Source of the DNA: Lentibacillus daqui
GTDB lineage: Bacteria; Bacillota; Bacilli; Bacillales; Amphibacillaceae
DNA: 64,000 nucleotides
Direction of reading: 5' to 3'
Assembly: GCF_027186265.1 (NCBI RefSeq)
Contig: NZ_CP114176.1
Location: 62,001 to 126,000, forward strand
This document shows positions 61,028 through 64,000 of this stretch, one piece after another. Numbering within the stretch: the stretch's first letter is position 1; each line of letters begins with the position of its first letter. Below the pieces are notes generated by a model, which had not been told where the DNA came from, ran no database searches, and worked only from the letters and a program-made list of their open reading frames with translations. A program made the position numbers and the translations under genes.

Positions 61028-63106
61028 ATGCCGAGAGAGTTCTCCTTGGAAAAGACGCGCAATATTGGTATTATGGCGCATATTGACGCAGGTAAAACCA
61101 CTACAACTGAGCGTATTCTTTTCTATACAGGACGTATTCATAAGATTGGTGAAACACATGAAGGTGCCTCTCAAATGGACTGGATGGAGCAAGAGCAGGA
61201 ACGCGGAATTACGATTACTTCCGCTGCAACGACTGCCCAATGGAAGAACCATCGTATTAACATCATTGATACACCAGGCCACGTAGACTTCACAGTTGAG
61301 GTGGAACGTTCATTGCGTGTCCTTGATGGTGCTGTAACAGTCCTTGATGCACAGTCGGGTGTTGAACCACAAACAGAAACAGTGTGGCGCCAAGCAACCA
61401 CATATGGCGTGCCACGTATTGTGTTTATTAACAAAATGGATAAGATCGGTGCTGACTTCATGTATGCGACCGGTACACTAAAACAACGGTTAGGTGCCAA
61501 TGCCCATCCGGTTCAATTGCCAATTGGTGCAGAGGATAATTTTGAAGGTCTCATTGATCTAGTCACGATGGAAGCTTATTACTATGAGGACGATTTAGGA
61601 ACTCGTGCAGATGCCCGGGAAATTCCTGATGAGTATAAAGACAAAGCTCAAGAAATGCGCGATTCATTAGTTGAAGCTGTTGCCGAACTTGATGAAGATT
61701 TGATGATGAAATATTTGGAAGGCGAAGAGATTTCCGAAGAGGAACTAAAAGCCGCCATTCGTCAGGCAACATTGAATGTTGAATTCTACCCAGTGTTTGG
61801 TGGATCAGCATTTAAGAACAAAGGTGTTCAATTAATGCTTGATGGTGTTATTGATTACCTTCCAGCACCAACGGATGTACCGCCAATCGAAGGTATCATG
61901 CCAGATTCTGAAGAGAAAGTGACACGGCCGTCAGATGACGATGCACCATTTTCAGCGCTGGCATTTAAAGTAATGACAGACCCGTATGTTGGTAAACTGA
62001 CATTCTTCCGCGTTTATTCCGGAACATTGGACTCCGGTTCATATGTGAAGAACTCAGTAAAAGACAAACGGGAACGGGTTGGACGGATTCTGCAAATGCA
62101 CGCCAATCACCGTCAGGAAATTTCCACTGTTTATTCTGGTGAAATCGCTGCTGCAGTAGGATTGAAGGATACCGGAACCGGTGATACGCTATGTGCCGAA
62201 AAAGACACGGTCATCCTGGAATCCATGGAATTCCCGGAACCGGTTATTTCCGTAGCGATTGAACCAAAAACCAAAGCTGACCAGGATAAAATGGGCATTG
62301 CATTAGGGAAGCTTGCGGAAGAAGATCCAACATTTAAAACGGAAACAAACGTTGAGACTGGTCAAACAATCATTTCCGGTATGGGAGAACTTCACCTGGA
62401 TGTCATTGTTGACCGCCTGAAACGCGAATTCAAAGTAGAAGCCAATGTTGGTGCGCCACAAGTTGCGTACCGTGAAACTTTCCGTTCTTCTGCTGAGGTT
62501 GAAGGTAAATTCATTCGTCAATCTGGCGGACGTGGACAATATGGTCACGTTTGGGTTAAATTTGAACCTAATGAAGAAGGAGCAGGCTTTGAGTTTGAAA
62601 ACAAAATTGTTGGCGGAGTTGTTCCACGTGAATACATTCCCGCTATCGAAGCAGGCATTAAAGAATCCATGGAAAATGGTGTGTTAGCCGGTTATCCGTT
62701 AATTGATGTCAAAGCTACATTATTTGATGGCAGCTACCATGATGTTGACTCTAATGAAATGGCATTTAAGATTGCTGCATCAATGGCGTTGAAGGCAGCG
62801 AAAAACAAATGTAACCCAGTACTGCTTGAACCAATTGAGAAGGTTGAAATCACCATTCCTGAAGAATATATGGGTGACATTATGGGAGATGTAACCTCCC
62901 GTCGCGGACGTGTAGAAGGCATGGAAGCACGTGGCCCAGCGCAAATGATCAAAGCATTTGTACCCCTTTCGGAAATGTTTGGTTATGCAACTGCATTGCG
63001 TTCAAACACACAAGGACGTGGACAATATACGATGCATTTTGATCACTATGAAGAAGTGCCAAAAAGCATCTCTGAAGAAATTATCAAAAAAAATGCTGGT
63101 GAATAA
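61028..63106 (+). CDS. fusA: Elongation factor G
   Basis: 692 residues. G1 AHIDAGKTTTTERIL, G2/G3 (RGITITSAATT, DTPGHVDF), G4 NKMDK, then domains II to V with GGRGQYGHVWVKFEPN and LPLSEMFGYATALRS-type loop (VPLSEMFGYATALRSNTQGR). It drives translocation. SD AGAAAGGAGAAG precedes ATG 61028, which gives MPREFSLEKTRNIG. Confidence 0.98.
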   Translation: MPREFSLEKTRNIGIMAHIDAGKTTTTERILFYTGRIHKIGETHEGASQMDWMEQEQERGITITSAATTAQWKNHRINIIDTPGHVDFTVEVERSLRVLDGAVTVLDAQSGVEPQTETVWRQATTYGVPRIVFINKMDKIGADFMYATGTLKQRLGANAHPVQLPIGAEDNFEGLIDLVTMEAYYYEDDLGTRADAREIPDEYKDKAQEMRDSLVEAVAELDEDLMMKYLEGEEISEEELKAAIRQATLNVEFYPVFGGSAFKNKGVQLMLDGVIDYLPAPTDVPPIEGIMPDSEEKVTRPSDDDAPFSALAFKVMTDPYVGKLTFFRVYSGTLDSGSYVKNSVKDKRERVGRILQMHANHRQEISTVYSGEIAAAVGLKDTGTGDTLCAEKDTVILESMEFPEPVISVAIEPKTKADQDKMGIALGKLAEEDPTFKTETNVETGQTIISGMGELHLDVIVDRLKREFKVEANVGAPQVAYRETFRSSAEVEGKFIRQSGGRGQYGHVWVKFEPNEEGAGFEFENKIVGGVVPREYIPAIEAGIKESMENGVLAGYPLIDVKATLFDGSYHDVDSNEMAFKIAASMALKAAKNKCNPVLLEPIEKVEITIPEEYMGDIMGDVTSRRGRVEGMEARGPAQMIKAFVPLSEMFGYATALRSNTQGRGQYTMHFDHYEEVPKSISEEIIKKNAGE

Positions 63107-63144
63107 TTGATTTTTTGATAAATCTAAAGTATAACTTTAATGAA

Positions 63145-63181
63145 GGTAAGGAAAATAACCCAAATAAGTTATTTTCCTACC
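63145..63181 (+). promoter_or_regulatory. Hairpin in the fusA-tuf gap
   Basis: GGTAAGGAAAATAAC pairs with GTTATTTTCCTACC (14 bp with one bulged A) around a short loop, 40 bases before tuf. No T-run follows, so it is more likely an mRNA-stability or processing element than a terminator. Confidence 0.5.
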
Positions 63182-63223
63182 ATCATAATATACATGTTCA
63201 TTTAATTAAAGGAGGAAATATAA

Positions 63224-64000
63224 ATGGGTAAAGAAAAATTCGATCGCTCGAAAAGTCACGTAAACATTGGAACAATCGGTCACGTTGACCATGGTAAAAC
63301 AACATTAACTGCAGCAATTACCACTACATTGCATAAGAAATCAGGTAAAGGTACTGCAATGGCATACGATCAAATCGACGGTGCTCCAGAAGAAAAAGAA
63401 CGTGGAATCACGATTGCAACTTCACACGTTGAGTATGAAACGGATTCCCGTCACTATGCGCACGTTGACTGTCCAGGCCACGCTGACTATGTTAAAAACA
63501 TGATCACTGGTGCAGCACAAATGGACGGTGCGATTCTGGTAGTATCTGCTGCCGATGGTCCAATGCCGCAAACTCGTGAACATATCCTGTTGTCACGTAA
63601 CGTTGGTGTACCTGCTATCGTTGTTTTCCTGAACAAATGTGACATGGTTGATGACGAAGAGCTATTAGAATTGGTAGAAATGGAAGTTCGCGATCTATTA
63701 ACTGAGTACGACTTCCCTGGTGATGATGTACCAGTAATCAAAGGCTCTGCATTAAAAGCACTTGAAGGTGACGCTGACTATGAAGCTAAAATCTTTGAAT
63801 TGATGGATGCAGTTGACGAATATATTCCAACACCAGAACGTGATCATGAAAAAGCATTCATGATGCCTGTTGAGGACGTATTCTCTATCACTGGCCGTGG
63901 TACAGTTGCTACTGGTCGTGTAGAACGCGGAACTGTTAAAGTTGGTGATGAAGTTGAAATCATCGGCCTTAACGAAAAACCAGGAAAAACTACTGTTACT
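63224..64000 (+). CDS. tuf: Elongation factor Tu, 5' part
   Basis: First 259 residues; the gene runs off the window (full length is about 395). G1 GHVDHGKTT, switch II DCPGHADYVKNM, G4 NKCDM and the start of domain II (FSITGRGTVATGRVERG) are intact. EF-Tu carries aminoacyl-tRNA to the ribosome. SD AAAGGAGGAAA, ATG 63224. Confidence 0.97.
   Translation, partial: MGKEKFDRSKSHVNIGTIGHVDHGKTTLTAAITTTLHKKSGKGTAMAYDQIDGAPEEKERGITIATSHVEYETDSRHYAHVDCPGHADYVKNMITGAAQMDGAILVVSAADGPMPQTREHILLSRNVGVPAIVVFLNKCDMVDDEELLELVEMEVRDLLTEYDFPGDDVPVIKGSALKALEGDADYEAKIFELMDAVDEYIPTPERDHEKAFMMPVEDVFSITGRGTVATGRVERGTVKVGDEVEIIGLNEKPGKTTVT

Noticed and set aside
63145..63181. Terminator between fusA and tuf
   Set aside because: The stem is good but no T-run follows, and tuf is normally co-transcribed; kept only as a hairpin.

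Overview
The window reads as chromosomal core DNA of a spore-forming, low-GC Gram-positive bacterium of the family Bacillaceae. Protein sequences and gene order closely follow the Bacillus subtilis origin-proximal stretch from yabM to tufA. The sporulation genes yabP, yabQ and spoIIE, the order lysS-rrn-tRNA-rrn-ctsR, and SD-rich genes with frequent TTG/GTG starts all fit. The gene losses and 16S V1 region suggest a halotolerant genus near Virgibacillus, Lentibacillus or Oceanobacillus, but I cannot fix the genus by eye.

Layout. 1-9.7 kb: the 3' part of yabM, then yabN(mazG), rqcP, yabP, yabQ, divIC, yabR, a divergent tRNA-Met, spoIIE, yabS and yabT (cell wall, division, sporulation, ribosome rescue). 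9.8-20.5 kb: tilS, hprT, ftsH, coaX, hslO, cysK, folP-folB-folK, a dusB relic and lysS. 20.6-31.9 kb: two almost identical 16S-23S-5S operons in tandem (repeat unit about 5.15 kb), separated by nine tRNA genes (Val, Thr, Lys, Leu, Gly, Leu, Arg, Pro, Ala). 32.3-38.8 kb: the CtsR-controlled ctsR-mcsA-mcsB-clpC protein-quality operon, then radA. 39-46.6 kb: yacL, gltX, a T-box-controlled cysE-cysS group, mrnC, rlmB, rae1 and sigH. 46.8-64 kb: rpmG, secE, nusG, the L11/L1 and L10/L12 genes, rsmC, rpoB, rpoC, a YbxF-like L7Ae protein, rpsL, rpsG, fusA and the 5' part of tuf.

Against the B. subtilis order several genes are missing: pabB-pabA-pabC (between cysK and folP), yazB and an intact dusB (between folK and lysS), disA (between radA and yacL) and ispD-ispF (between yacL and gltX). 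Only dusB has left a recognisable relic, at about 18.71-18.91 kb.

The main structure not explained by genes is a dispersed intergenic repeat with GTTCAAAAAG...CTTTTTGAAC ends. I count eight clear copies (50-258 bp) plus one minimal remnant. Three copies lie just downstream of predicted promoters, in the 5' leaders of yabR, spoIIE and tilS; three others sit at junctions of the rpoC-rpsL-rpsG-fusA region. Other notable points are two L1-binding-site mimics (before rplK and before rplA), a hairpin that could bring a distant SD close to the nusG start, and single-base differences between the two rRNA operons that fall mostly in homopolymers. I found no CRISPR array, prophage, insertion sequence or accessory defence system.
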